Assembly (NCBI GenBank): GCA_026393985.1
Contig: JAPKZB010000058.1
Location: 55,823 to 119,822 of the forward strand
Source: Acidobacteriota bacterium
Lineage (GTDB): Bacteria > Acidobacteriota > Terriglobia > Bryobacterales > Bryobacteraceae
Reading direction: 5' to 3'
Length of the DNA: 64,000 bases
Shown: piece after piece, positions 1-8,817 of the stretch
Numbering within the stretch: position 1 is the stretch's first letter
Layout of the letters: every line of letters begins with the position of its first letter
Notes under the pieces: generated by a model
Databases searched by the model: none
What the model was told of the DNA's origin: nothing
Seen by the model: the letters and a program-made list of their open reading frames with translations, nothing else
Program-made: the position numbers and the translations under genes

Positions 1-2
1 AA

Positions 3-722
3 GGCGAATGGGGCCTCGGCCAGCACGAAGTCAACGTCCGGTACTCCGACATCCTGTCGATGGCCGACAACCACGTCCTCTTCAAACAGTGCCTCAAGGA
101 AATCGCCGAACAGTGCGGCATCAGCGTCACCTTCATGGCCAAACCCCACCACGGCCAGGCCGGTTCCAGTTGCCATCTCCATCTCAGCTTGAGCCAGTTC
201 TCCGACATGCACGCCGATACCTTCCGCCACTTCCTCGGCGGCTGGATCGCCCACGCCCCCGAGTTCATGGTCTTCTACGCCCCCACCGTCAACTCCTACA
301 AACGCTACGAAGACCTCTCCTGGGCCCCCACGCGCCTCGCCTGGAGCAAAGACAACCGCACCGCCGGCTTCCGCGTCGTCGGCGAAGGCAAAAGCCTACG
401 CATTGAAAACCGCATCCCCGGCGCCGATGCCAACCCCTACCTCGCCTTCGCCGCCTCCCTCGCCTCCGGCATCGATGGCATCGTCAACAAAATCGAACCG
501 CCCCCCGTCTTCCTCGGCGACGTCTACTCCGCCCAGTCCCTCCCCCGCGTCCCCTACACCCTCGGCCAGGCCACCGACCTGTTCGCCGCCAGCGACTTTA
601 CCAAACGCGTCCTCGGCACCGAAGTCGTCGAACACTACGCCCATTTCTTCCGCTCCGAACAAAAAGCCTTCGATGCCGCCGTCACCGACTGGGAACGTCG
701 CCGCTACTTTGAGAAGATTTAA
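3..722 (+). CDS. Glutamine synthetase family protein (C-terminal part, 5' truncated by window)
   Basis: The reading frame is open from the window edge, so the true start lies upstream. The visible ~239 residues are the glutamine synthetase catalytic domain: an opening GEWGLGQHE stretch, the HHGQAGSS-CHLH metal/glutamate-binding segment, and NSYKR followed further on by the ENRIPGADANPYL signature. The enzyme would use ATP to ligate ammonia or an amine to glutamate. Followed 4 bp downstream by an SDR and then an aldehyde dehydrogenase, which is the company kept by gamma-glutamyl-amine (polyamine/ethanolamine) synthetases rather than housekeeping GlnA. That substrate assignment is inference from context. 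Confidence 0.9.
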   Translation, partial: GEWGLGQHEVNVRYSDILSMADNHVLFKQCLKEIAEQCGISVTFMAKPHHGQAGSSCHLHLSLSQFSDMHADTFRHFLGGWIAHAPEFMVFYAPTVNSYKRYEDLSWAPTRLAWSKDNRTAGFRVVGEGKSLRIENRIPGADANPYLAFAASLASGIDGIVNKIEPPPVFLGDVYSAQSLPRVPYTLGQATDLFAASDFTKRVLGTEVVEHYAHFFRSEQKAFDAAVTDWERRRYFEKI

Positions 723-726
723 GTCT

Positions 727-1479
727 ATGGATCGTTTGAAAGACCAAGTAGCGCTCATCACCGGCGCCGGCAGCGGCATTGGCAAGGAGACCGCCCTGCT
801 GTTCCTCGCCGAAGGCGCCCGCGTCGTCGCCGTCGACCTCAACGGCGATGCCGCCGCCCAGATTCCCGGCGTCCACGCCGTCCAGGCCGATGTCTCCAAA
901 GCCGCCGACTGCGAACGCATGATCCGCGAAGCCGAACAGACCTACGGCAAGCTCACCGTCCTGTTCAACAACGCCGGCATCTCCCACGCCGATGACGACG
1001 ACGCCATCGCCACCACCGAAGACGTCTGGGATCTCACCTTCGCCGTCAACGTCAAAGGTGTCTTCCTCGGCTGCAAGTACGGCATCCCCGCCCTCCGCCG
1101 CGCCGGCGGCGGGTCCATTATCAACACGGCCTCCTTCGTCGCCATCCTCGGCGCCGCCACCCCGCAGCTGGCCTACACCGCCAGCAAAGGCGCCGTCCTC
1201 TCCATGTCGCGCGAACTGGCCGCCATTCACGCCCGCGAAAACATCCGCGTCAACGCTCTCTGCCCCGGCCCGCTGCAGACCGAACTGCTCATGAAGTACC
1301 TCAATACCGAGGAAAAGAAGCAGCGCCGCCTCGTCCACATCCCCATGGGCCGCTTCGGCCAGGCCCGCGAAATCGCCCAGGCCGCTCTCTATCTCGCCTC
1401 CTCGGAATCCTCCTTCGTCACCGGCACCGAGTTCCTCGTCGACGGCGGCATCACCGCGGCCTACACGACACCGCTATGA
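727..1479 (+). CDS. Short-chain dehydrogenase/reductase (SDR), glucose/3-oxoacyl reductase type
   Basis: A 250-residue classical SDR. The NAD(P)-binding TGAGSGIG motif is at residues 12-19, NNAG at 81-84, catalytic Ser136, and the Y150-x3-K154 pair. Asp37 at the end of beta-2 suggests NAD preference. The start chosen is ATG 727, five bases after the upstream stop and immediately before the Rossmann strand; the longer open frame upstream is antisense-like shadow of the synthetase gene. Its stop overlaps the next ATG by 4 bp (ATGA), so it is co-transcribed and probably translationally coupled with the aldehyde dehydrogenase. Substrate unknown. Confidence 0.92.
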   Translation: MDRLKDQVALITGAGSGIGKETALLFLAEGARVVAVDLNGDAAAQIPGVHAVQADVSKAADCERMIREAEQTYGKLTVLFNNAGISHADDDDAIATTEDVWDLTFAVNVKGVFLGCKYGIPALRRAGGGSIINTASFVAILGAATPQLAYTASKGAVLSMSRELAAIHARENIRVNALCPGPLQTELLMKYLNTEEKKQRRLVHIPMGRFGQAREIAQAALYLASSESSFVTGTEFLVDGGITAAYTTPL

Positions 1480-2771
1480 TCCAACGGACCATCTCCCCGG
1501 TCGATGGCTCCGTTTACGCCGAACGCGAACTGACCACCAATTTTGACGCCCTGCTCGCGCCCCCGCCGCGGCTCTCCCTCGCCGAACGCATCGCCCTCTG
1601 CCAGTCGCTCCTCGCGCAGTTCGAAGCCGACGCCGACGCCATCGGCCACGAACTCACCTGGCAGATGGGCCGCCCCCTTCGCTACACCCCCAACGAGATC
1701 CGCCGCGGCTTCGCCGAACGCGCCCGCTACATGATCTCCATCGCCGAACAGTGCCTGGCTGACATCCCGGCCCCCGCCGGCTTCATCCGCAAAGAGCCCG
1801 TGGGCGTGGTCTTCACCATCGCCCCCTGGAACTACCCCTACCTGTGCGCCGTCAACTCCATCATCCCGGCGATTCTGGCCGGTGACGCCGTGCTCCTCAA
1901 AGCCTCGGCCCAGACGCCGCTGGTCGCCGAACGCTTCGCCGCCGCCCTGCCGCCGGAGATCCTCCGCTACGCCCATCTCTCGCACGACAGCGTCCTGCGC
2001 CTGGTCGCCGACCGGCGTATTGGCTTCGTTTCGTTCACCGGCTCGGTCGCCGGCGGCCGCCAGATCGAAGCCGCCGCCCGCGCCCCCCTCGCCCTCGAAC
2101 TCGGCGGCAAAGATCCCGCCTACGTCCGCGCCGATGCCGACCTCGCCCATGCCGTTGAAAACCTCGTCGACGGCGCCATGTTCAACTCCGGCCAATCCTG
2201 CTGCGGCGTCGAGCGCATCTACGTCGACCGCGCCGTCTACGCCGAATTCGTCGAACGCGCCGTCGCGCTCACCAGCCAATACGTGCTCGGCAACCCGCTC
2301 GACCCCGCCACCACCCTCGGCCCCCTCGTCCGCCCCGCCGCCGCCGACTTCGTCCGCGCCCAGGTCGCCGAAGCCATCGCCCAGGGCGCCCACGCCCATC
2401 TCCAACTGCCCGACCCCGGCGGCGCCTACCTCCCGCCCCAGATCCTTACGGCCGTCAACCACTCCATGCGCGTCATGACCGAAGAGACCTTCGGCCCCGT
2501 CGTCGGCATCATGCCCGTCGACTCGGAGGCCGAAGCCATCCATCTCATGAACGATAGCGCCTACGGCCTCACGGCCAGCATCTGGACCCGCGACCAGGCC
2601 GCCGCGCTCCGCATCGGCGCCCAGCTCGACACCGGCACCGTCTACCACAACCGCTGCGACTACCTCGCCCCCTCCCTTGCCTGGACCGGCGTCAAGGACT
2701 CGGGCCGCGGCGTCGCGCTCAGCGTCCTCGGCTTCTCCCAGTTCACCCGCCCCAAATCGTTTCTCCTATGA
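1476..2771 (+). CDS. Aldehyde dehydrogenase family protein
   Basis: A 431-residue NAD(P)-dependent aldehyde dehydrogenase. Visible landmarks are APWNYP (116-121) in the cofactor fold, FTGS near 187-190, the general base Glu208 in LELGGKDP, and nucleophile Cys242 in GQSCC. It is shorter than the ~480-residue norm because the N-terminal segment is trimmed. ATGA overlaps on both sides tie it to the SDR and to the peptidase gene. With the upstream glutamate-amine ligase it plausibly oxidises a gamma-glutamyl aldehyde to the acid, as in gamma-glutamylated amine catabolism; that role is inferred. Confidence 0.92.
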   Translation: MIQRTISPVDGSVYAERELTTNFDALLAPPPRLSLAERIALCQSLLAQFEADADAIGHELTWQMGRPLRYTPNEIRRGFAERARYMISIAEQCLADIPAPAGFIRKEPVGVVFTIAPWNYPYLCAVNSIIPAILAGDAVLLKASAQTPLVAERFAAALPPEILRYAHLSHDSVLRLVADRRIGFVSFTGSVAGGRQIEAAARAPLALELGGKDPAYVRADADLAHAVENLVDGAMFNSGQSCCGVERIYVDRAVYAEFVERAVALTSQYVLGNPLDPATTLGPLVRPAAADFVRAQVAEAIAQGAHAHLQLPDPGGAYLPPQILTAVNHSMRVMTEETFGPVVGIMPVDSEAEAIHLMNDSAYGLTASIWTRDQAAALRIGAQLDTGTVYHNRCDYLAPSLAWTGVKDSGRGVALSVLGFSQFTRPKSFLL

Positions 2772-4729
2772 TCCTCCCGCTCCTCGCCCTCGTCCTCTCC
2801 CCGGAGACCCTCCTCGACTGGCGCACCCCCAACCAGCCGCAGATCTCCCCCGACGGTCGCCGGATCGTCTACACCCTCGAAACCGCCGACCGCTTCAACG
2901 ACCGGTTCGAGAACACGCTCTGGATGGTCTCGGTCGACGGAAAGGACCACCGGCCCATCGGCCCCGGCCGGCTCGCCCGCTGATCGCCGGACGGCGGTAA
3001 GCTCGCCTATCTCAAGCAGTCGCAGCTCTGGGTCCGCTGGATGGACACGGGCGCGGAAACAGCCATCACCAGCCTCGAAACCCCGCCCGCCGCCCTGAGC
3101 TGGTCCCCGGACGGCACCCAACTGGCGTTTCTCCGCCGCGTGGCCGGAACGCCCGAATGGTCCATCAAAATGCCCAAGGCGCCCGAAGGCGCCAAGTGGG
3201 CGGAACCGCCCTCGGTCGTCACCCGCCTCCGCTGGCGGGCCGATGGCATCGGCGGCGCGGGGCTGATCCCGAGCGGTTTCACGCACCTGTTCGTCGTGCC
3301 CGTCACCGGCGGCGCCCCGCGCCGGCTGTCGACCGGCGATTTCCAGCACGGCGGCGAACCCTCCTGGGCACCCGACGGCAAAACCATCTATCTCCACGCC
3401 GCCCGCGGCGCCAACGCCGACCACGAACTCTTCCCGGACGACATCTGGGCCTTCGACACCGCCACCGGCCGCCCCACCCGCATCACGCAGGCGAATGGTC
3501 CCGAGCAGAACCCCGTCGTCTCGCCCGACGGCAAGCGCATCGGCTGGCTCGGCTTCGTCGATCAAGGCAACGCCGCGCACACCACCTCGCTCTGGATCGC
3601 CAACCGCGACGGGAGCGATCCCCGCAGCCTGGCCCAGGGCCTCGACCGCAACGTCAGCACGCCCGTCTGGGCCGCCGACGGCAAGACGATCTACGCCGTC
3701 GTTGAAGACGCCGGCACCTCCGCCGTCTACTCCTTCGGCCTCGATGGCAACTACAAGCCGCTCACCGACGGCAAGCTCCGCCTCGCCACCGCCTACGCCG
3801 CGGCCGAAGCCATGACCATCGCCCGCAATGGCCAACTCGCCATCACCGGCTCGGCGCCCCTCCAGCCAAAGGAAGTTTACACGTTCTCCGCCGCCGGCGG
3901 CGCCCCGGTCCGGCTCACCGATTCGAACGGCAGCCTCCTGGCCGCCCACCCGCTCGGCGCCGTCGAGGAGATTCGCTACCCCAGCTTCGATGGCCGCTCG
4001 ATCCAGGGCTGGATCATCAAGCCTCCCGGCTTCGACCCCGCCAAAAAGTACCCGCTCATCCTCGACATCCATGGCGGACCGCACGCCATGTACGGCATCG
4101 AGTTCAACCACCAGATGCAGATGTACGCCGCCCGCGGCTTCGTCGTGCTTTATACCAATCCGCGCGGCTCCACCGGCTACGGCGAATCCTTCGCCAACGT
4201 CATCCACGGCAGCTACCCGGGCGATGACTACCGCGATCTGATGGCCGGCGTCGATGCCGTCCTCGCCAAAGGCTACATCGACCCCCAAAAGCTCTGCGTC
4301 ACCGGCGGCAGCGGCGGCGGCATTCTCACGGCCTGGATCGTCACCCGCACCGACCGCTTCGCCGCCGCCGTCTCCCAGTACCCGGTCATTAACTGGTTCA
4401 CCCAAACCGGTTCGGCCGACATTGGCCTGCTGATGACCCGCTGGATGAAGTCCATGCCCTGGGAAAACCCGAAGCAGTACATCGACCATTCGCCGCTCTT
4501 CTTCGCCGACAAGGTGAAAACCCCCACCATGCTCATCACCGGCGAAGAGGATTGGCGCACCCCCATAGGCCAGACCGAAGAGTTCTACTTCGCCCTCAAG
4601 GCCCGCAAAATCGATACCGTCATGGTGCGCATTCCGCGCGAGCCCCACGGCATCCGCGGCGCCTTCCCTAGCCACCGCATCGCCAAGGTCGAACACATCC
4701 TTGGCTGGTTTGCCAAGTACGTCCAGTAG
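2768..4729 (+). pseudogene. S9 family (prolyl oligopeptidase-type) peptidase, interrupted by in-frame TGA codon 72
   Basis: Reading through TGA 2981-2983 gives one continuous 653-codon gene. It has a short hydrophobic N-terminus, a WD40-like beta-propeller built from repeated W-S/A-PDG motifs, and a C-terminal alpha/beta hydrolase with the GGSGGG nucleophile elbow (Ser), an Asp in EEDWRTP and His in PHGIRG. The TGA sits exactly where other blades have Trp (LSWSPDG, PSWAPDG, PVWAADG), so TGG-to-TGA is the simplest explanation. The alternatives are selenocysteine insertion (a tRNA-Sec gene lies at 26.2 kb) or a sequencing error. If translation restarts, ATG 3041 gives 562 residues lacking the first blades. 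Starts by ATGA overlap with the aldehyde dehydrogenase. Confidence 0.8.
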
Positions 4730-5269
4730 TTACGGCTTCGGGTCGGTACGGTCGCGCTTTAACTGATCGGCCAGCCTGCCCGCCAGCTTTCCCAGGTTCT
4801 GGGGCGTCGAGTCCTTCGGACGGGCCATGGTCGACCAGATCACGTTGCCCGTCGCGCGCTGCACCAGGAAAAGATTGCCCCGGCCGCGTCCCCAGGAGTT
4901 GCTGCCCACCCGCGCCGCCAGCACCGACTCGTTCTCCTTGGCGTCCGCCAACGACAGCGACTTGGCCTCCGCCTTCTTTTTCTTGTTCTTGTCCTCCTCG
5001 GGTGGCGCTTCCGGCTTCGGCGCCGGCTTGGGGGCGTACAGGTCGGCCAGCTTCCGTTCAAACCCCTCGCCCACGCGGTCCGTCAGCACCGCGTCAGCCT
5101 TCTGCGGATCGGTCACCACCTGCACCACGCCGCTCCTGGTGAGCTGGCTGGCCAGGTACTGGTCGAGACCATTCGTCATGGGGAGCAGGTAGACCGCCTT
5201 CACCTCGCGAACGGCCGGATCAACCGCCCACAGGCTCATCGCGCACAACAACATCGGGAGGAACTTCAT
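4730..5269 (-). CDS. Secreted protein of unknown function
   Basis: A 179-residue protein with a signal peptide (MKFLPMLLCAMSLWA) and mature start near VDPAVREV. The N-terminal half contains LPMTNGLDQYLASQL and DPQKADAVLTD, which resembles small outer-membrane or periplasmic proteins that sense or degrade short-lived activities. A Pro/Lys-rich linker (about 80-105) separates it from a second half with LFLVQRATGNVIWST. No catalytic motif was recognised. It is convergent with and directly abuts the peptidase gene. The type is probably lineage-specific to Acidobacteria, which is a guess from its context. Confidence 0.75.
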   Translation of the reverse strand: MKFLPMLLCAMSLWAVDPAVREVKAVYLLPMTNGLDQYLASQLTRSGVVQVVTDPQKADAVLTDRVGEGFERKLADLYAPKPAPKPEAPPEEDKNKKKKAEAKSLSLADAKENESVLAARVGSNSWGRGRGNLFLVQRATGNVIWSTMARPKDSTPQNLGKLAGRLADQLKRDRTDPKP

Positions 5270-5291
5270 GCCTTCATGATACCTTCAGAGT

Positions 5292-5963
5292 TTGTACAAA
5301 GGACTCCGGATTACAGTGATCATCCCCTGTCTGAACGAGGAGCAGGGAATTGAAAAAGTGTTGCGGCGCATGCCGGAGTTCGTCGACGAGGTCATCGTCG
5401 TCGACAACAACTCCACCGACCGCACCGCCGCCGTCGCCGAATCGCTCGGCGCGCGCGTCATCCGGGAGCATGTCCGCGGCTATGGCCGCGCCTACAAAAA
5501 AGGCTTCTCCGTCGCCGGCGGCGATGTCATCATCACCCTCGACGGCGACCACAGCTATCCGCCGGACGCCATCTCCTACCTGCTCGAAGCCTTCCTCCAC
5601 CTCGAAGCCGACTTCCTCAACGCCAGCCGCTTCCCCGTGCGCGACCGCCTGGCCATGAGCTTCAAACACAAGTTCGGCAACTTTGTGCTCTCCGTGGCCA
5701 TGAGCCTGCTCTACTTCCGCTGGGTGCGCGACTCGCAGAGCGGCATGTGGGTCTTCCGCCGCTCCATCCTCGCCGACATGCACCTCACCTCGGACGGCAT
5801 GGCGTTCAGCGAAGAGATCAAGATCGAAGCCCTGAAGCGCTCCAGCATTCGCTTCAACGAGATCTCCATTCAATACTCCTCCCGCCTCGGCGAAATCAAG
5901 CTCAACCCATGGCGCGACGGCTTTTATAACCTCTGGTTCCTGGTCAAGAAACGATTCTCGTGA
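5292..5963 (+). CDS. Glycosyltransferase family 2 (DPM1-like)
   Basis: A 223-residue GT-A fold enzyme. It has VIIPCLNEE at the N-terminus, VVDNNSTDRT for nucleotide binding, and a TLDGDHSYP metal/nucleotide-sugar motif near residues 79-87. The size and the dolichol/undecaprenyl-phosphate-mannose-synthase-like layout suggest transfer of a sugar to a polyprenyl phosphate or an early glycan acceptor. TTG 5292 is the only reasonable in-frame start before the first strand. It is the first of five consecutive glycosyltransferase genes. Its TGA overlaps the GTG of the next gene (GTGA), so it is in an operon. Confidence 0.88.
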   Translation: MYKGLRITVIIPCLNEEQGIEKVLRRMPEFVDEVIVVDNNSTDRTAAVAESLGARVIREHVRGYGRAYKKGFSVAGGDVIITLDGDHSYPPDAISYLLEAFLHLEADFLNASRFPVRDRLAMSFKHKFGNFVLSVAMSLLYFRWVRDSQSGMWVFRRSILADMHLTSDGMAFSEEIKIEALKRSSIRFNEISIQYSSRLGEIKLNPWRDGFYNLWFLVKKRFS

Positions 5964-6844
5964 GCGTCACCGCCATCATCCCCATGTGGAACCGGGCCGA
6001 ACTGACCCGGCAATGCGTGGCGGCGCTGCGGCAACAGACCCGACCCTTCGACCGCATTCTCGTCGTCGACGACGGCTCCACCGAGCCTTACGACGGCGGC
6101 GATGTCCTGCGGCTGCCCCAAAACCGCGGCTTCGCCGCCGCCGTCAACGCCGGCTGGCGCGCGGCCACCACCAACCACATCGCCGTAATCAACAACGACG
6201 TCCGCCTCCACCCGGCCTGGCTCGAAAACCTCCTCGCCGCCGGCGGCTGGTTCGCCACCGGCAAACTCTACCGCCCCGATGGCCTCCTCGATGGCGCCTT
6301 CGACCTGCTCAGCCGCGGCGGCTTCGCCTGGCGCGCCGGCCACGGCCGCTCGGACGGCGGGCCGTGGGATGTGCCGCGCCAGATCAACATGGCGTCGTTT
6401 ACCGCCGTTCTGCTGCGTACCGAACTGCGGGAGAAGGTCGGCTATCTCGACGAGTCCTTCGGCACCTACTACGAGGATGTCGAGTTTGGTGTCCGCTGCC
6501 GGCGGGCCGGGCTGCGCGGCCGCTACGTCCCGGCGGCCACCGGCTTGCACGAAGGCAGCGCGACCGCCGGCGCCTGGAGTGAGTTCACCGTCCGGCAGAT
6601 TTCCACCAACCATGCGCGGCTGGTGGCCCAACACTGGGGAAAAAGACACCGCTGGGCCGTGTTGGCTGCCGAGTTCCTGTGGCGGCAGTTAGCCCGGCGC
6701 CGGGGCCACCGGGCGGTGTTCCCGGTTTTTCCGGTGCAACCGGCCGGGCCGCTCCCGTTCGACGACGCCCTCATCGAGTCACTGCAGCGGGAAACCGGCT
6801 TCGACACGTTTTGGCGCTGGTACTTCCGGCTGGTGCGGCCATGA
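5960..6844 (+). CDS. Glycosyltransferase family 2 (rhamnosyltransferase-like)
   Basis: A 294-residue GT2. AIIPMWNR and VVDDGST start the GT-A domain, NNDVRLHP is the DxD-equivalent, and YEDVEFGVRCRRAG is the catalytic/acceptor ED loop typical of WcaA/WbbL-like rhamnosyltransferases. The C-terminus is basic and amphipathic and may touch the membrane. GTG start overlaps the previous stop, and its own TGA overlaps the next ATG. Acceptor and sugar cannot be read from sequence. Confidence 0.87.
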   Translation: MSVTAIIPMWNRAELTRQCVAALRQQTRPFDRILVVDDGSTEPYDGGDVLRLPQNRGFAAAVNAGWRAATTNHIAVINNDVRLHPAWLENLLAAGGWFATGKLYRPDGLLDGAFDLLSRGGFAWRAGHGRSDGGPWDVPRQINMASFTAVLLRTELREKVGYLDESFGTYYEDVEFGVRCRRAGLRGRYVPAATGLHEGSATAGAWSEFTVRQISTNHARLVAQHWGKRHRWAVLAAEFLWRQLARRRGHRAVFPVFPVQPAGPLPFDDALIESLQRETGFDTFWRWYFRLVRP

Positions 6845-7752
6845 GCCCGGCCACCGCCGTCATCGTAACCTACAACTCTGGCGCGCATCTGGGCGCCGCC
6901 GTCGCCTCCTGCCGGCAGTTCGGCATTCCCGTGGTGATCGTCGATAACGCTTCCACCGACGGAACCGTCTTTCCCGGCGACGTCACCGTTTTGCGAAACG
7001 AAGCCAATCGCGGCTTTGCCGCCGCGGTCAATCAAGGCGTGCGCGCCCACAGCTCCCCGCTGACCTTGCTGCTCAATCCGGACGCGCGCCTGCTCACCGG
7101 GATTGCCCCTCTTTGCGACATCTGCGTCGCTAACCGACACACCGCTGCGGCCGGGTTACTGGTGGAGGCCAATGGGAAACCGCAAAAAGGGTTTAGTATC
7201 CGGAGGTTACCGACCGCGGCGGCATTGGCTTGTGAAGTGCTTGGGATCAATCGGATCTTGCCCGGCAACCCCGTCAATCAGGCTTATCGCTGCATGGATC
7301 TCGACTTGACCAAAACCCAAACCGTCGAACAACCGGCCGGGGCCTTGTTGCTATTCCGGCGCGACGATTGGGAGGAACTTGGCGGCTTCGATGAGCGTTA
7401 CTTTCCGGTCTGGTTTGAAGATGTCGATTTTGCCCGGCGTTTCCGCGATTTAGGGGGAACGATGGTCCTCGAGTCGTCGGTACTGGCGCTGCATGTTGGC
7501 GGTCACTCGGTGCAAAAACTGACCGACGCAAGCCGGATCCGGTTCTGGTATGGTAGCCTGCTTAGGTACGTTGTTCGGCATTTCGGGGCCGTTTCCAGGC
7601 GGCTGGTTGCAGGGTGCGTACTCTTCGGTCTGGCAGCAAGATGCGTCTTGGGGATTTTCCTGCTGCGGGGCTGGGCGGCCTTTGGCGCACACTTGGATTG
7701 CATTCGACTATCAGCCCGTTGTGTAGTTTTGGGGAAGATTAGAAACCACTAG
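6841..7752 (+). CDS. Glycosyltransferase family 2 (rhamnosyltransferase-like)
   Basis: A 303-residue GT2 starting at ATG 6841 (ATGA overlap); the open frame extends further upstream but that part is shadow. VIVTYNSG, VDNASTDGT, LLNPDARL and WFEDVDFARRFRDLGG are the GT-A, DxD-like and acceptor motifs of the WbbL group. A hydrophobic C-terminal helix (about residues 265-285) may anchor it to the membrane. Base composition falls within this gene (from about 7.1 kb) relative to its upstream neighbours, and Cys content is high near the C-terminus, hinting at a different origin from the first two transferases. Confidence 0.87.
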   Translation: MSPATAVIVTYNSGAHLGAAVASCRQFGIPVVIVDNASTDGTVFPGDVTVLRNEANRGFAAAVNQGVRAHSSPLTLLLNPDARLLTGIAPLCDICVANRHTAAAGLLVEANGKPQKGFSIRRLPTAAALACEVLGINRILPGNPVNQAYRCMDLDLTKTQTVEQPAGALLLFRRDDWEELGGFDERYFPVWFEDVDFARRFRDLGGTMVLESSVLALHVGGHSVQKLTDASRIRFWYGSLLRYVVRHFGAVSRRLVAGCVLFGLAARCVLGIFLLRGWAAFGAHLDCIRLSARCVVLGKIRNH

Positions 7753-7761
7753 ACAATCGAA

Positions 7762-8814
7762 ATGGCTCAACCTGATCTGGTATCCGTCACCATCGTCACC
7801 TTCAACAGCGGTCGTTTCATCAAGCGCTGCTTGGAGTCCGTGCTGTTGCAAAAATACCCGAGCCTCGAGGTGATTGTCATTGACAATGATTCCACCGACG
7901 GCACCATCGACATCCTGGAGCAGTTTGAAGGTCGCTGCCGCATTGTTTACAACGATCACAACACCGGCTTTGCCGCCGCCCAGAACCAGGCGATCCACAT
8001 CAGCCGCGGCGAATGGATCCTCACACTCAACCCCGACGTCCTGCTGTTGCCGAACTTCATCGCCCAGTTGGTCGAGGCGGGTTACCTGCATCCCCGGATC
8101 GGTTCCGTTTGCGGCAAACTGCTGACGATCAGCGCGACGTTCGACCTGCCGGACCGACCGCGCGTCGACTCCACGGGCATCTACTTCACCCCCATGCTTC
8201 GCCACCTAGACCGGGGCAGTCAGGAAATCGACAACGGGGAATACTCGAACTTCGAGTATGTGTTCGGCGCAACAGCAGCCGCGGCTCTCTACCGCCGCGA
8301 GATGATCGACGATGTTTCGATCGACGGTGAGTTCTTCGATTCCGACTTCTTCGTCTACCGGGAAGATGCCGATGTCGCCTGGCGGGCTCAACTTCTCGGT
8401 TGGCGCTGCCTCTACACGCCCAATCCCCGCGCCTATCATGTCCGCAACGTGCTGCCCGGCAACCGGCGCGCCCTGCCGGCCGAAATCAACATGCACTCGG
8501 TGAAGAACCGCTTCCTGATGCGCATCAAGAACATGACCGCCGATCTGTACAAACGGCACTGGTTCTGGATTACCGTGCGGGATGCTGTGGTCATCGCCTG
8601 CTGCTTCACGCGGGAAACCTCTTCGCTCAAGGCCTTCCCCGCTATCGTGCAGAGCTGGCGGCGGGTGTGGGCGAAACGGGACTTTATCATGCGGCGGCGC
8701 CGCGTGACCGACGAATACATGGCGAGTTGGTTCCAGGAGGCCCCGGCGGCCCGGCCGGCGCCCAAGCCGACACCGGCCCGGGTGCAATCGCGGCTGCGAA
8801 CAGCCCGCGGTTAG
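7762..8814 (+). CDS. Glycosyltransferase family 2
   Basis: A 350-residue GT2 with VTIVTFNSGRFI, IDNDSTDGTIDI, a TLNPDVLLLPNF DxD-like motif and YREDADVAWRAQLLGW in the acceptor loop. A Pro/Ala-rich basic tail (last ~35 residues) follows the catalytic domain. Separated from the preceding transferase by 9 bp and from the next gene by 3 bp, so it is one transcription unit. It belongs to the same WbbL-like group as its upstream neighbours. Tandem paralogues of this sort usually add successive residues to an O-antigen or capsule repeat unit. Confidence 0.88.
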   Translation: MAQPDLVSVTIVTFNSGRFIKRCLESVLLQKYPSLEVIVIDNDSTDGTIDILEQFEGRCRIVYNDHNTGFAAAQNQAIHISRGEWILTLNPDVLLLPNFIAQLVEAGYLHPRIGSVCGKLLTISATFDLPDRPRVDSTGIYFTPMLRHLDRGSQEIDNGEYSNFEYVFGATAAAALYRREMIDDVSIDGEFFDSDFFVYREDADVAWRAQLLGWRCLYTPNPRAYHVRNVLPGNRRALPAEINMHSVKNRFLMRIKNMTADLYKRHWFWITVRDAVVIACCFTRETSSLKAFPAIVQSWRRVWAKRDFIMRRRRVTDEYMASWFQEAPAARPAPKPTPARVQSRLRTARG

Positions 8815-8817
8815 CCG

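Noticed and set aside
2984..3010. Bacterial SECIS element after the S9 TGA
   Set aside because: Only a 4-bp stem (GGCG/CGCC) with loop GTAAGCT is evident and it is close to the TGA; the Trp context makes a nonsense change likelier. Kept as a finding, not as a feature.
2660..4696. Minus-strand open frame of 678 codons
   Set aside because: Antisense to the S9 peptidase gene and biased composition; the peptidase frame has real motifs on both sides of the TGA.
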